A stretch of DNA of 60,000 nucleotides from Symsagittifera roscoffensis (GCF_963678635.1 NC_087070.1:27220057-27280056), one strand, 5' to 3'. Shown: positions 9,100 to 21,278, counted from the stretch's first letter. Numbers and translations: made by a program. The notes: generated by a model from the letters alone, not told the origin.

Positions 9100-12000
9100 A
9101 CCTGAGACATGCATAAACGTGCGTCTCAGGGCCTGAAATGCACGTTTATGCAAGTCTCAGGTCTTCCCCTAAAGTCTTTTGATAAAAAAAAGAAATAAAT
9201 TATAAATTAGTTTTTTTTTAATCAAATATATTGGGGAAAGACCTGAGACATGCATAAACATGCGTCTCAGGGCCTGAAACGCACGTTTATGCATGTCTCA
9301 GATCTTCCTCCACCATCTTTAAAAAAAAAAATAATAATTTATAAATTAGTTTTCTTATCAAATATGTTGGGAAAAGACCTGAGACATGCATAAACATGCG
9401 TTTCAGGGCCTGAATCGCACGTTTATGCATGTCTCAGGTCTTCCAACACCATCTTTTGATAAAAAAAAACCAAATACTTTTTTAGTTTGTTTTTTTTAAT
9501 CAAAATATGGTGGGGGAACCTGAGACATGCATAAACGTGCGTTTCAGGCCCTGAAATGCACGTTTATGCAAGTCTCAGGTCTTCCCCTAAAGTCTTTTGA
9601 TAAAAAAAGAAATAAATTATAAATTAGTTTTTTTTAATCAAATATATTGGGGAAAGACCTGAGACATGCATAAACATGCGTCTCAGGGCCTGAAACGCAC
9701 GTTTATGCATGTCTCAGGTCTTCCTCCACCATCTTTTAAAAAAAAACCAAATAATTTATAAATTAGTTTTTTTATCAAATATGTTGGGAAAAGACCTGAG
9801 ACATGCATAAACATGCGTTTCAGGGCCTGAATCGCACGTTTATGCATGTCTCAGGTCTTCCAACACCATCTTTTGATAAAAAAAAACCAAATACTTTTTT
9901 AGTTTGTTTTTTTTTTAATCAAAATATGGTGGGGGAACCTGAGACATGCATAAACGTGCGTTTCAGGCCCTGAAATGCACGTTTATGCAAGTCTCAGGTC
10001 TTCCCCAAAACCTTTTGATAAAAAAAATTATAAATTAGTTTTCTAATCAAATATATTGGGGAAAGACCTGAGACATGCATAAACATGCGTCTCAGGGCCT
10101 GAAACGCACGTTTATGCATGTCTGAGGTCTTCCTCCACCATCTTTAAAAAAAAAACCAAATAATTTATAAATTAGTTTTTTTTATCAAATATGTTGGGAA
10201 AAGACCTGAGACATGCATAAACATGCGTTTCAGGGCCTGAATCGCACGTTTATGCATGTCTCAGGTCTTCCAACACCATCTTTTGATAAAAAAAACCAAA
10301 TACTTTTTTAGTTTGTTTTTTTTAATCAAAATATGGTGGGGGAACCTGAGACATGCATAAACGTGCGTTTCAGGCCCTGAAATGCACGTTTATGCAAGTC
10401 TCAGGTCTTCCCCAAAACCTTTTGATAAAAAAAATTATAAATTAGTTTTTTAATCAAATATATTGGGGAAAGACCTGAGACATGCATAAACATGCGTTTC
10501 AGGGCCTGAATCGCACGTTTATGCATGTCTCAGGTCTTCCTCCACCAACTTTTAATAAAAAAAACCAAATAATTTATAAATTAGTTTTTTTTATCAAATA
10601 TGTTGGGAAAAGACCTGAGACATGCATAAACATGCGTTTCAGGGCCTGAATCGCACGTTTATGCATGTCTCAGGTCTTCCAACACCATCTTTTGATAAAA
10701 AAAAACCAAATACTTTTTTAGTTTGTTTTTTTTAATCAAAATATGGTGGGGGAACCTGAGACATGCATAAACGTGCGTTTCAGGCCCTGAAATGCACGTT
10801 TATGCAAGTCTCAGGTCTTCCCCAAAACCTTTTGGTAAAAAAAAAATTATAAATTAGTTTTTTAGTCAAAATATGGTGGATAAAGACCTGAGACATGCAT
10901 AAACGTGCGTTTCAGGGGCTGAAACGCACGTTTATGCATGTATCAGGTCTTCCTCCACAATCTTTTGATTAAAAAAAACCAACTAATATATCAATTAGTT
11001 TTTTTATCAAATATGTTGGGAAAAGACCTGAGACATGCATAAACATGCATTTCAGGGCCTGAATCGCACGTTTATGCATGTCTCAGGTCTTCCAACACCA
11101 TCTTTTGATAAAAAAAAACCAAATACTTTTTTAGTTTGTTTTTTTTAATCAAAATATGGTGGGGGGACCTGAGACATGCATAAACGTTCGTTTCAGGCCC
11201 TGAAATGCACGTTTATGCAAGTCTCAGGTCTTCCCCCAAAACCTTTTGATAAAAAAAATTATAAATTAGTTTTTTAATCAAATATATTGGGGAAAGACCT
11301 GAGACATGCATAAACAAGCGTTTCAGGGCCTGAATCGCACGTTTATGCATGTCTCAGGTCTTCCTCCACCAACTTTTAATAAAAAAAACCAAATAATTTA
11401 TAAATTAGTTTTTTTTATCAAATATGTTGGGAAAAGACCTGAGACATGCAAAACATGCGTTTCAGGGCCTGAATCGCACGTTTATGCATGTCTCAGGTCT
11501 TCCAACACCATCTTTTGATTAAAAAAACCAAATACTTTTTTAGTTTGTTTTTTTTATCAAAATATGGTGGGGGGACCTGAGACATGCATAAACGTTCGTT
11601 TCAGGCCCTGAAATGCACGTTTATGCAAGTCTCAGGTCTTCCCCCAAAACCTTTTGATAAAAAAAATTATAAATTAGTTTTTTAATCAAATATATTGGGG
11701 AAAGACCTGAGACATGCATAAACAAGCGTTTCAGGGCCTGAATCGCACGTTTATGCATGTCTCAGGTCTTCCTCCACCAACTTTTAATAAAAAAAACCAA
11801 ATAATTTATAAATTAGTTTTTTTTATCAAATATATTGGGGAAAGACCTGAGACATGCATAAACAAGCGTTTCAGGGCCTGAATCGCACGTTTATGCATGT
11901 CTCAGGTCTTCCTCCACCAACTTTTAATAAAAAAAACCAAATAATTTATAAATTAGTTTTTTTTATCAAATATGTTGGGAAAAGACCTGAGACATGCAAA

Positions 12001-12350
12001 ACATGCGTTTCAGGGCCTGAATCGCACGTTTATGCATGTCTCAGGTCTTCCTCCACCATCTTTTAATAAAAAAAACCAAATAATTTATAAATTAGTTTTT
12101 TTATCAAATATGTTGGGAAAAGACCTGAGACATGCATAAACAAGCGTTTCAGGGCCTGAATCGCACGTTTATGCATGTCTCAGGTCTTCCTCCACCAACT
12201 TTTAATAAAAAAAACCAAATAATTTATAAATTAGTTTTTTTTATCAAATATGTTGGGAAAAGACCTGAGACATGCAAAACATGCGTTTCAGGGCCTGAAT
12301 CGCACGTTTATGCATGTCTCAGGTCTTCCAACACCATCTTTTGATTAAAA
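9100..12350. repeat. Higher-order repeat B in the satellite (~412 bp, three units)
   Basis: The variant ccaacaccatcttttgat recurs at 9443, 9860, 10270, 10679, 11092 and 11502 (offsets 417, 410, 409, 413, 410), then at 12328 and 12827. Each period holds three dyads: one ending cctgaatcgcac, one beginning ggggaacctgag, and one beginning attggggaaagacc. Between 11600 and 12350 extra copies of single dyads interrupt the phase, showing local unequal exchange. Confidence 0.85.
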
Positions 12351-15300
12351 AAACCAAATACTTTTTTAGTTTGTTTTTTTTATCAAAATATGGTTTATGC
12401 AAGTCTCAGGTCTTCCCCAAAAACTTTTGGTAAAAAAAAAATTATAAATTAGTTTTTTAATCAAAATATGGTGGATAAAGACCTGAGACATGCATAAACG
12501 TGCGTTTCAGGGGCTGAAACGCACGTTTATGCATGTATCAGGTCTTCCTCCACAATCTTTTGATTTAAAAAAACCAACTAATATATCAATTAGTTTTTTT
12601 ATCAAATATGTTGGGGAAAGACCTCAGACATGCATAAAGGTTTTTTTCAGGCCCTGAAACGCACGTTTATGCATGTCTCAGGTCTTCTTCCACCATCTTT
12701 TGATAAAAAAAAAACAAATAATTTATAAATTAGTTTTTTTATCAATTATGTTGGGAAAAGACCTGAGACATGCATAAACATGCGTTTCAGGGCCTGAAAC
12801 GCACGTTTATGCATGTCTCAGGTCTTCCAACACCATCTTTTGATAAAAAAAAAAAACAAATATTTTTTTAGTTTGTTTTTTTTTTATCAAAATATGGTGG
12901 GGGAACCTGAGACATGCATAAACGTGCGTTTCAGGCCCTGAAATGCACGTTTATGCAAGTCTCAGGTCTTCCCCAAAACCTTTTGGTAAAAAAAAAATTA
13001 TAAATTAGTTTTTTAATCAAAATATGGTGGATAAAGACCTGAGACATGCATAAACGTGCGTTTCAGGGGCTGAAACGCACGTTTATGCATGTATCAGGTC
13101 TTCCTCCACAATCTTTTGATTAAAAAAAACCAACTAATATATCAATTAGTTTTTTTATCAAATATGTTGGGGAAAGACCTCAGACATGCATAAAGGTTTT
13201 TTTCAGGCCCTGAAACGCACGTTTATGCATGTCTCAGGTCTTCTTCCACCATCTTTTGATTAAAAAAAATCATAATAATTTATAAATTAGTTTTTTTATC
13301 AATTATGTTGGGAAAAGACCTGAGACATGCATAAACATGCGTTTCAGGGCCTGAAACGCACGTTTATGCATGTCTCAGGTCTTCCAACACCATCTTTTGA
13401 TTAAAAAAAAACCAAATACTCTTTTAGTTTGTTTTTTTTTACCAAAATATGGTGGGGGAACCTGAGACATGCATAAACTTGCGTTTCAGGCCCTGGAATG
13501 CACGTTTTTGCATGTCTCAGGTCTTCTCCCACCATATTTGGATTTAAAAAAACAAATACTTTATAAATTTTTTTTTAAATCGAAAAATGTTGGGGGAAGA
13601 CCTGAAACATGCATAAACGTACGTTTCAGGGCCTGAAACGCACGTTTATGCATGTCTCAAGTCTTCCTCCACCATCTTTTGATAAAAAAAACCAAATAAC
13701 ATAGCAATTAGTTTTTTTTATCAAATATATTGGGGAAAGACCTCAGACATGCATAAAGGTTTTTTTCAGGCCCTGAAACGCACGTTTAGGCATGTCTCAG
13801 GTCTTCTTCCACCATATTTTGATTAAAAAAAACTAAACATAACGTATTTGGTTTTTTATCAAAAGATGGTGGGGGAAGACCTGAGCCATGCATTAACGTG
13901 AGTTTCAGGGCCTGAAACGAACGTTTATGCATGTCTCAGGTCTTCCTCCACCATCTTTTAATAAAAAAAACCAAATAATTTATAAATTAGTTTTTTTATC
14001 AAATATGTTGGGAAAAGACCTGAGACATGCATAAACATGCGTTTCAGGGCCTGAATCGCACGTTTATGCATGTCTCAGGTCTTCCAACACCATCTTTTGA
14101 TAAAAAAAAAACCAAATACTTTTTAGTTTGTTTTTTTTTAATCAAAATATGGTGAGGGAACATGAGACATGCATAAACGTGCGTTTCAGGCCCTGAAATG
14201 CACGTTTATGCAAGTCTCAGGTCTTCCCCTAAACCTGTTGATAAAAAAAAAAACAAAAAATTTATAAATTAGTTTTTTAATCAAAATATGGTGGATAAAG
14301 ACCTGAGACATGCATAAACGTGCGTTTCAGGGGCTGAAACGCACGTTTATGCATGTATCAGGTCTTCTTCCACCATCTTTTGATAAAAAAAAACAAATAA
14401 TTTATAAATTAGTTTTTTTATCAATTATGTTGGGAAAAGACCTGAGACATGCATAAACATGCGTTTCAGGGCCTGAAACGCACGTTTATGCATGTCTCAG
14501 GTCTTCCAACATCATCTTTTGATTAAAAAAAAACCAAATACTTTTTTAGTTTGTTTTTTTTTAATCAAAATATGGTGGGGGAACCTGAGACATGCATAAA
14601 CGTGCGTTTCAGGCCCTGGAATGCACGTTTATTCAAGTCTCAGGTCTTCCCCAAAACCTTTTGATAAAAAAAACCAAAAAATTTATAAATTAGCTTTTTA
14701 ATCAAAATATGGTGGATAAAGACCTGAGACATGCATAAACGTGCGTTTCAGGGGCTGAAACGCACGTTTATGCATGTCTCAGGTCTTCTTCCACCATATT
14801 TTGATTAAAAAAACTCAACATAACGTATTTGGTTTTTTATCAAAAGATGGTGGGGGAAGACCTGAGACATGCATAAACGTGAGTTTAAGGGCCTGAAAAC
14901 CACGTTTAGGCATGTCTCAGGTCTTCTTCCACCATTTTTTGATAAAAAAAACCAAATGAATTATAAATTTCTTTTTTTTAGAAAAAAATGGCGGGGAAGA
15001 CATCAGACATGCATAAACGTGCGTTTCAGGCTCTGAAAGGCACGTTTATGGATGTCTCAAGTCTTCCAACACCAGATTTTGATTTAAAAAAAACCAAATG
15101 TTTTATAAATTTGTTTTTTTATCAAAATATGGTGGGGAAAGACCTGAGACATGCATACACGTGCGTTTCAGGGCCTGAAACGCACGTTTATGCATGTCTC
15201 AGGTCAGGTCATCCCCCACCATTTTTTGATTTAAAAAAACTAATTTATAAAGTATTTGTTTTTTATCAAAATATGGTGGGGGAAGACCTGAGACATGCAT

Positions 15301-16079
15301 AAACGTGCGTTTCAGGGCCTGAAAACCACGTTCAACCATGTCTCAGGTCTTCCCCCACCATATTTTGATTTTAAAAAACCAAATATGTTACAAATTAGTT
15401 TTTTTATTAAAAAAATATGGCGGAGAAGACCTCAGACATGCATAAACGTACGTTTCAGGCCCTGAAACGCACGTTTATGCATGTCTCAGGTCTTCTTCCG
15501 GCATATTTTTATTTTAAAAAAGTAATTACAAATTATTTGGTTATTTTATCAAAAGATGGTGGAGGAAGACCTGAGACATGCATAAACGTGCGTTTCAGGG
15601 CCTGAAAAGCACTATTATGCATGTTCCAAGTCTACCTCCACCATCTTTTGATAAAAAAACGAAATAATTTTTAAATTAGTTTTTTTATCAAATATGGTGG
15701 TGAAAGATCTGAGACATGCATAAACGTGCGTTTCAGGGCCTGAAATGCACGATTATGCATGTCTCAAGTCTACCTTCACCATCTTTTGATAAAAAAAACG
15801 AAATAATTTTTTAAATTAGTTTTTTTATCAAAATATGGTGGGAGAAGACCTGAGACATGCATACACGTGTGTTTCAGGGCCTGAAACGCACGTTTAATTG
15901 TGTCTCAGGTCTTCCCCCAACATACTTTGATTAAAAAAAATAATTTATAAATTAGTTTTTTATTATTAAAATATGGTGAGGGAAGACCTAAGACATGCAT
16001 AAACGTGCGTTTCAGGGCCTGAAACACACATTTATGCATTTCTCAGGTCTTCCCCTACCATATTTTGATTTAAAAAAAA

Positions 16080-18690
16080 AACAAATTATAAAGTTTTTGG
16101 TTTTTTTATCAGATGGTGGGGGAAGACCTGAGACATGCATAAACGTGCGTTTCAGGCCCTGAAACGCACAAGTATGCATATCTCAGGTCTTCACCTACCA
16201 TATTTTGATAAAAAAAACTAATTTATAAAGAAAGTATTTGGTTTTATTGTCAAAATATGGTGAGGGAAGACCTGAGACATGCGTAAACGTGCGTTTCAGG
16301 CCCTGAAACGCACGTTTATGCATGTCGCAGGTCTTCCCCCACCTAAATTTGCTTTAAAATAACTAATATATAAAGTATTTATTTTTTATCAAAAGACGGT
16401 AAGGAATGGCCTGAGACATGCATAAACGTGCGTTTCAGAGCCTGAAACGCATGTTTATGCATGTCTCATGTCTTTCTCCACCATCTTTTGATAAAAAAAA
16501 CCAATAATTTATAATTTAGCTTTTTTATCAAATATGGTGAGGAAAGACCTGAGACAAGCATAAACGTGCGTTTCAGGGCCTGAAACGCGCGTTTATCCAT
16601 GTCTCATGTCTTCCCCCACCATATTTTGATTAAAAAAGCAAACAATTTATAAATTATTTTTTAAATCAAAACATAGTAGGGGAAGATCTGAGACATGCAT
16701 AAACGTGCGTTTCAGGGCCTGAAACGTACGCTTATGCATGTCTCAGGTCTTCACCCACCATATTTTGATTAAAAAAACTAATTTATAAAGAAAGTTTTTG
16801 GTTTTTTATCAAAATTTGGTGAGGGAAGACTCGAGACATGCATAAACGTGCGTTTCAGGGTCTGAAACGTACGTTTATGCTTGTCTCAGGTCTTCCTCCA
16901 CCATATTTTGATAAAAAAAAACCAATAATTTATAATTTAGCTTTTTTATCAAATATGGTGAGGAAAGACCTGAGACAAGCATAAACGTGCGTTTCAGGGC
17001 CTGAAACGCGCGTTTATCCATGTCTCATGTCTTCCCCCACCATATTTTGATTAAAAAAGCAAACAATTTATAAATTATTTTTTAAATCAAAACATAGTAG
17101 GGGAAGATCTGAGACATGCATAAACGTGCGTTTCAGGGCCTGAAACGTACGCTTATGCATGTCTCAGGTCTTCACCCACCATATTTTGATTAAAAAAACT
17201 AATTTATAAAGAAAGTTTTTGGTTTTTTATCAAAATTTGGTGAGGGAAGACTCGAGACATGCATAAACGTGCGTTTCAGGGTCTGAAACGTACGTTTATG
17301 CTTGTCTCAGGTCTTCCTCCACCATATTTTGATTTTTAAAAAAAACAAATTTATAAAATGTTTTGTTTATTTATCAAAAAATGGTAGGGGAAGACCTGAT
17401 ACATGCATAAACGTTCGTTTCAGGCCCTGAAACGCACGTTTGTGCATGTCTCAGGTCTTCCCCCACCATATTTTGATTTTTTAAAAAAAAACAAAAACTT
17501 TCTTTGTAACTTAGTTTTTTATCAAAATATGGTGGGTGAAGACCTGAGACATGCAGGTCTTCCCCCACCATTTTTTGATATAAAAAAACTAATTTAAAAA
17601 GTATTTGGTTTTTTTATCAGATGGTGGGGGAAGACCTGAGACATGCATAAACGTGCGTTTCAGCCCCTGAAACGCACAAGTATGCATATCTCAGGTCTTC
17701 ACCTACCATATTTTGATAAAAAAAACTAATTTATAAAGAAAGTATTTGGTTTTAATGTCAAAATATGGTGAGGGAAGACCTGAGACATGCGTAAACGTGC
17801 GTTTCAGGCCCTGAAACGCACGTTTATGCATGTCGCAGGTCTTCCCCCACCTAAATTTGCTTTAAAATAACTAATTTATAAAGTATTTATTTTTTATCAA
17901 AAGACGGTAAGGAATGGCCTGAGACATGCATAAACGTGCGTTTCAGGGCCTGAAACGCATGTTTATGCATGTCTCATGTCTTCCTCCACCATCTTTTGAT
18001 ATAAAAAAAACCAATAATTTATAATTTAGCTTTTTTTATCAAATATGGTGAGGAAAGACCTGAGACAAGCATAAACGTGCGTTTCAGGGCCTGAAACGCG
18101 CGTTTATCCATGTCTCATGTCTTCCCCCACCATATTTTGATTAAAAAAGCAAACAATTTATAAATTATTTTTTAAATCAAAACATAGTGGGGGAAGATCT
18201 GAGACATGCATAAACGTGCGTTTCAGGGCCTGAAACGTACGCTTATGCATGTCTCAGGTCTTCACCCACCATATTTTGATTAAAAAAACTAATTTATAAA
18301 GAAAGTTTTTGGTTTTTTTATCAAAATTTGGTGAGGGAAGACTCGAGACATGCATAAACGTGCGTTTCAGGGTCTGAAACGTACGTTTATGCTTGTCTCA
18401 GGTCTTCCTCCACCATATTTTGATTTAAAAAAAAACAAATTTATAAAATGTTTTGTTTATTTATCAAAAAATGGTAGGGGAAGACCTGATACATGCATAA
18501 ACGTTCGTTTCAGGCCCTGAAACGCACGTTTGTGCATGTCTCAGGTCTTCCCCCACCATATTTTGATTTAAAAAAAAAACAAAAACTTTCTTTGTAACTT
18601 AGTTTTTTATCAAAATATGGTGGGTGAAGACCTGAGACATGCAGGTCTTCCCCCACCATTTTTTGATATAAAAAAAACTAATTTAAAAAG
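16080..18690. repeat. Higher-order repeat C in the satellite (~1.5 kb duplication)
   Basis: Segment 16100-17607 recurs at 17610-18690. A 421-bp subunit present twice in the first copy (ccaataatttataat at 16501 and 16922) occurs once in the second (18011). This explains the offset change from about 1509 to about 1088 bp. The copies are nearly identical, so this is the youngest-looking rearrangement, next to the array edge. Confidence 0.85.
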
Positions 18691-18722
18691 TATTTGGTTT
18701 TTTTATAAAAAGATGGTGGGGA

Positions 18723-19375
18723 AGAAGGAACACTTCAAAGCGAGTTACAGACTGTCGGGTCTGATACGAGACCAGGAGAAGGACAAGATGACGAGCAATC
18801 TCTCCCAATGGATCCGGACGGGAGCCAAGGAGAAAGGAGACCTGGAGAAGGATAGTTACAAGATCTTGAGCCAGTTCTACAAAGAGAGAAGGGACTTACT
18901 CTATCACACATCTGATGGTGTGGCAGCCTGTAGGAGGAAAGATGAGGAGAAGATATTACACAGGCATAATCTCATCATACTACCACAGCTATACGAGACG
19001 GAAATGTTGTTCAGATCGCACGACCAGATGGGACATCAGGGGATAGACAAGGTACAACGAAGAATACTGAACAGGTTTGATTGGCCAGGGTTGAGAAAGG
19101 CTTGAGAAAGGTGGGTGAACGCATGTTTGTCGTGTTTGCAAGTGAAAGACCCTAGAAAAATGAAATTACCACTTAACTCCGCGGAAAGCTCGGAATTTGA
19201 CGAGGTCGTGCAGATAGACCATCAGAACAGCTGAATGACCGAATCGGGATACAATCAGATACTGGTAATTATAGATCACTTTACGAAACTGGCAGAAGCG
19301 GTACCATGCCAGACGGCCTCCGCGGAAGAGACTTGTGATCATTTGATAACGCAGTGGATATCACGATATGGTTCC
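18723..19375 (+). pseudogene. Ty3/Gypsy integrase N-terminal part (HHCC zinc region), decayed
   Basis: The frame begins abruptly at the satellite edge, so the 5' part of pol (protease, RT, RNase H) is missing. The protein reads SQFYKERRDLLYHTSDG, then LYETEMLFRSHDQMGHQG and WPGLRKA, a TGA (19103-19105), then ERWVNACLSCLQVKDPRKM. The two His and the CLSC pair form the HHCC zinc-binding module of retroviral-type integrases. The first catalytic Asp follows in VVQIDHQ. A second in-frame TGA lies at 19232-19234, then SGYNQILVIIDHFTKLAEAV. Near 19370 the frame shifts. A retroviral-type integrase inserts element cDNA into the host genome; this copy cannot encode one. Confidence 0.85.
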
Positions 19376-19919
19376 GATGACATTCCAATCAGACAATGGG
19401 AAAGACTTCGTGAGGGACGTGACAAAAGAATTGATTAGGAGATCGCACATTGTTAAAGGGCATTCAACAACCTACCATCCTCAAACGAACGAATTAGTGG
19501 AGAGGCAGAACAGAACACTGGTGAACATGCTCAGGGTATATTGCTCGAGATATATGACCGATTGGGATAAGTATCTGCCGCAAGTGGTGCAGGCGTATAA
19601 CAGCACGCAGCATTCAACAACAGGGATCAGTCCTTTCATTATGTTAACTGGCAGGGAGAAAGCGATGCCCCTGACATTCTTCTATCCAGAATACGAAGGG
19701 AAAAAGACGTCGCCTCAGGCGTATGTGAAAGAAGCGGCCAGGAGGCAACAGGAATTGAACGAGCTCTGTAGAAGGAACACGGCGCAGGCACAAATGAGAC
19801 AGCGGAAGAAGTACGATGAAAAAATACTTCAAGCAAAACCGTATGCTGTGGGACAATACGTCTGGGTGTTCCAGAATTTCATACCTCCAAAAGGAACTAA
19901 AAAGTTACTTAAGAGATAA
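19368..19919 (+). pseudogene. Ty3/Gypsy integrase catalytic core and C-terminal region
   Basis: This follows the frameshift and keeps TFQSDNGKDF (second catalytic Asp) and NELVERQNRTL (catalytic Glu) with exactly 35 residues between them, the DD35E spacing of the retroviral/Gypsy family. The typical YHPQTN and AYNSTQHSTTGISPF motifs are present, as is the chromoviral-like helix region EAARRQQELNELCRR and QYVWVFQNFIPPKGTKKLL. It ends at TAA (19917-19919), but the same frame continues downstream, so that stop is probably a mutation. The true start is not the ATG: the frame continues from the preceding segment. Confidence 0.9.
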
Positions 19920-20453
19920 AGAGAACCGTTTGTGATAACGGAGGTACACCAGCAGGGCCGGTTCTATCGCTTGAGTTCGGGGCGTGCGGCGTGCTACAAA
20001 AATCTGAAACCCCACGTCCCATCTCCGGAAGACTGGTGTGTGCCGCAGAACATGAAAGGACTCTAGTATCTACTGGTGGAGCCAGCATGTGAGGTGAGCG
20101 AGAAAAGCACCACAGAGAAGAATGACGGCAACGAGGACGTGAGCATGGATGATAACGAAAAAATTGAGGTAGATTCGGACTGAGGATCTTTCGCGGACGA
20201 AGATTGCAATGATCCGGAGTAGAACGAAGTGCCAAAGTGGACAGAACCAGACTTTCCAATGACCACAGGGACAAGAAGAGGCGATCGCAAACGGACAGGC
20301 ATGAGGTACAGCAAGTATGGTGACGACTTCTTCACTGACAAGATACAAACCGAGGAGATAGGCGAGGAGTTGGTGAACATGGGCGAGCTGGTAGCCGATG
20401 AAGAGTGGCAGATCATCAACGAAAGTGAGTTTTCCTTGTAAGAGGACTACTCC
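19920..20453 (+). pseudogene. Gypsy pol linker after integrase: acidic region with four in-frame stops
   Basis: The frame is the same as the integrase core. It starts REPFVITEVHQQGRFYRL and LKPHVPSPEDWCVPQN, a usual integrase C-terminal (SH3-like/GPY-type) ending. It then becomes acidic (EKIEVDSD, EELVNMGELVADEEWQI) and probably disordered. Stops are TAG 20064, TGA 20181, TAG 20220 and TAA 20439. Together with the TAA at 19917 these are five point stops without any net frameshift over 1.9 kb, which argues for decay by substitution. The acidic tail connects integrase to the downstream macro domain in one polyprotein frame. Confidence 0.75.
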
Positions 20454-21278
20454 GTGCCAGAACGAGAAGTAGACCTGGAACAAAGCGAGATAGAAAGAAA
20501 GGAAAATACAAACCTGAGGATACTGGAATGGAAGCATAACCTTGGAACTGACGAGAAGGAAGCGCAAAAAATCCAGCAAGTCGACGTGTCAGCAAGGAAA
20601 CATGTGAAAACAGGAAATCCACTATTTGGTTGCACAGCCACTGACCGGCCACTGGAAATACCACCGGATAACTTGAACACAGCACCATCGACGGGGACGT
20701 CAATAAATATTTTTGTCCGAGAGTGGGGGGTAGGACTTACCCACACGGAAAATTTGATGATAAAGAAGCTCAGGGAAGTGAGAGAGACTAACGGGTTGGA
20801 ACTGGATCAAGAGGAAGCTGAGTCTACCATACGAAGAAATTTGAAGACAAAATTCGAGAAACCGAATGAATATTCAGAGAACATCCTGATCACAGACAGG
20901 GAAACAGTTTTGTCAGATAGGCCTAGTGCAATCTGCATAACAGCGGACATGAGCTTCAACACGGGACTGGAAGCAGACTTCAGAAGAGAATATCAGAACG
21001 TAGAGTTTCTATTTAGGAATAGATCGGGGTTGGGAGGAATGGGTGCGCTTCCCCCTTCAGTTTCACAAGTTCCTGGTAACTACCTGTGCTTTTTGGTGAC
21101 GAGGGTCAATGAAAGGAACACGATAGACCCCAAGTATGTGATGTTGGCACTAACTAGTTTGAGGGACTGCATGGTCGAAAGAGGTATACGAGAGGTCTCA
21201 ATGCCGGTCTACGATTCAAACAGGGGCAAGTTGAACCCTAGGGAAATATACGGCATCCTGCACGTGGTCTTTGCATAA
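20454..21278 (+). pseudogene. Macro (ADP-ribose-binding) domain at the C-terminus of Gypsy pol
   Basis: This 274-residue open segment is in the same frame as the integrase. Residues 1-145 are a charged linker. Residues about 145-274 match the macro-domain pattern: SAICITADMSFNTGLEADFR (strand, then the Asp/Asn-Gly loop), GGMGALPPS, then YLCFLVTRVNERNTIDPKYV, LTSLRDCMVERGIREVSMPV, and NPREIYGILHVVF. The order (substrate loop, YxxFLVT strand, ALxxLR helix, final strand with MP, C-terminal hVF) resembles the Poa1/ADP-ribose-1''-phosphate phosphatase type. Known macro domains bind or hydrolyse ADP-ribose; activity here is untested and the gene is dead. The assignment rests on motif pattern only. 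The stop at 21276-21278 is probably the natural end. Confidence 0.65.

Larger units (their letters stand above)
5481..18722. repeat. 13.2 kb satellite array of palindromic ~139-bp units
   Basis: The unit is a left arm (gacctgagacatgcat, aaacgtgcgtttcagg) followed at once by its reverse complement (cctgaaacgcacgttt, atgcatgtctcaggtc), giving about 70 bp of near-perfect dyad symmetry. An AT-rich spacer of about 65-70 bp follows. It also begins and ends with complementary sequence (ccaccatcttttgat and atcaaaatatggtgg). Every base therefore sits in one of two alternating hairpins, and the array looks the same on both strands. By length there are about 95 units. Variants (gcctgaaatgc, cctgaatcgcac, gttaggg, ggggaacctgag) mark subfamilies. 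Both edges are abrupt: the right edge enters Gypsy pol at about 18723. Short reading frames inside are artefacts of the repeat. Confidence 0.95.

Noticed and set aside
5883-15605. Many 60-100-codon frames within the satellite (HKQAFQGLNRTFMHVSGLPP type)
   Set aside because: They are translations of the palindromic repeat in both orientations, identical between higher-order repeats, with no conservation beyond the DNA repeat.
5481-18722. CRISPR-like appearance: regular dyad repeats with spacers
   Set aside because: Units are about 139 bp, the spacers are themselves repeated and palindromic, and the context is a eukaryotic genome with introns and retroelements.
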